Assembly: GCA_041481445.1 (NCBI GenBank)
Contig: JBGPBV010000015.1
Coordinates: 1-64,000 of the forward strand
DNA length: 64,000 bases
Source: AA29 sp041481445
GTDB taxonomy: Bacteria > Acidobacteriota > Vicinamibacteria > Fen-336
Direction: 5' to 3'
The translations under genes and the position numbers were made by a program. The notes under the pieces are model-generated. The model saw only the letters and a list, made by a program, of their open reading frames with translations, searched no databases and had not been told where the DNA came from. How positions within the stretch are numbered: position 1 is the first letter of the stretch; every line of letters starts with the position of its first letter. Below, in pieces: positions 63,669-64,000 of this stretch.

Positions 63669-64000
63669 ATGAAGATCATTGCCGTCGGAAGCCGTGTGGC
63701 CTTGTTCGTGAGCGCCATCGTCCTCGTCGCCCAGATCTCGCCCGCCCGGGCGGGCGGAAACGATCGGAGAGAGGGGAAGAGAGACCATCGGCGCGCCGAG
63801 ATCACGTTCACGAAATGGATCACTGCCCCCACCGCCACCGGTGCGCTCATGGCGGGCTTTACCGGGGGCGACGTCGAGGGTGACTTTGCCGGGGAGATTC
63901 TGGCGCGACAAGAGAGCGTCGACAAACGCGTCCTTCGGCTCGAGGCCGTCTACGAGGTCCAGGCCGGGGACCGCTCCTTCGTCGCTCTCATCCGTGGCGG
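63669..64000 (+). CDS. Secreted protein, 5' part (cut by the window end)
   Basis: At least 110 residues without a stop. The ATG has AGGAGG at 63655-63660, eight bases upstream. A signal peptide (MKIIAVGSRVALFVSAIVLV, cleavage after ARA) is followed by a charged region and then FTKWITAPTATGALMAGFTGGDVEGDFAGEIL. No family can be assigned from this part. It is transcribed divergently from the ECF sigma gene, with 57 bases between the start codons. Confidence 0.75.
   Translation, partial: MKIIAVGSRVALFVSAIVLVAQISPARAGGNDRREGKRDHRRAEITFTKWITAPTATGALMAGFTGGDVEGDFAGEILARQESVDKRVLRLEAVYEVQAGDRSFVALIRG

Overview
The window is about 70% G+C, densely packed, and free of phage, IS, CRISPR, rRNA or tRNA signals that I can see. 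Several features point to an acidobacterial chromosome: Hanks-type kinases fused to WD40-like and TPR sensors, an ECF sigma factor of the Sig-70_X6 type next to one of them, a very large two-component-propeller sensor kinase, and an exosortase-style exopolysaccharide (EPS) cluster with repeated asparagine-synthase-like amidotransferases. The phylum is an inference from gene style; no marker gene is present.

Region 1 (1-23.4 kb, all + strand) is one long EPS locus with stop/start overlaps (mostly ATGA) at most junctions. It holds an O-antigen-ligase/polymerase, a Wzx flippase, four AsnB-like amidotransferases, three GT4 and one GT2 glycosyltransferases, an AlgD-like GDP-mannose dehydrogenase, a heparinase II/III-like protein, a methyltransferase, a formyltransferase-like/polysaccharide-deacetylase fusion, a FemAB/GNAT-like acyltransferase and a YdcF-type membrane protein. 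Together they would make, decorate, flip and polymerise an acidic or amidated polysaccharide.

Region 2 (23.6-33.5 kb, + strand) is a separate, tightly overlapping operon and is the most unusual part. In order it encodes a heme-oxygenase-like (HDO-type) putative diiron enzyme, a free-standing acyl carrier protein, an adenylate-forming ligase, an SDR reductase, a second FATP-type acyl-CoA synthetase, a PLP group II decarboxylase, a MetY-type sulfhydrylase, a MetA-type homoserine O-acyltransferase and a lipoprotein with an alpha/alpha-toroid (terpene-cyclase-like) body and a CxxCH heme motif. A class III aminotransferase with its own strong ribosome binding site follows. The set looks like a small biosynthetic gene cluster without ketosynthase, condensation domain or thioesterase. 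I know of no described pathway with this composition.

Region 3 (35-42.4 kb) returns to scattered genes: a GNAT-like protein, a fused aspartokinase-homoserine dehydrogenase (which makes the homoserine that MetA uses), a divergent GT2 / FemAB-like pair and a GMC oxidoreductase. The last three have somewhat lower G+C than the flanks.

Region 4 (42.6-56.3 kb) is signalling: a lipoprotein, an RsbT-like ATPase, a protein with an RsbU-N-like domain and a HisKA domain but no ATPase, then an operon FHA-GAF -> Ser/Thr kinase-TPR -> NarX/DegS-like kinase -> NarL-type regulator, a secreted protein with a proline-rich repeat tail, and a 1060-residue propeller sensor kinase behind a good -10 box.

Region 5 (56.3-64 kb) holds a VapBC-like toxin-antitoxin pair preceded by a perfect palindrome, an sdaA-tdh serine/threonine catabolic operon, an ECF sigma -> Ser/Thr kinase -> outer-membrane protein operon, and the start of a secreted protein gene cut by the window edge.
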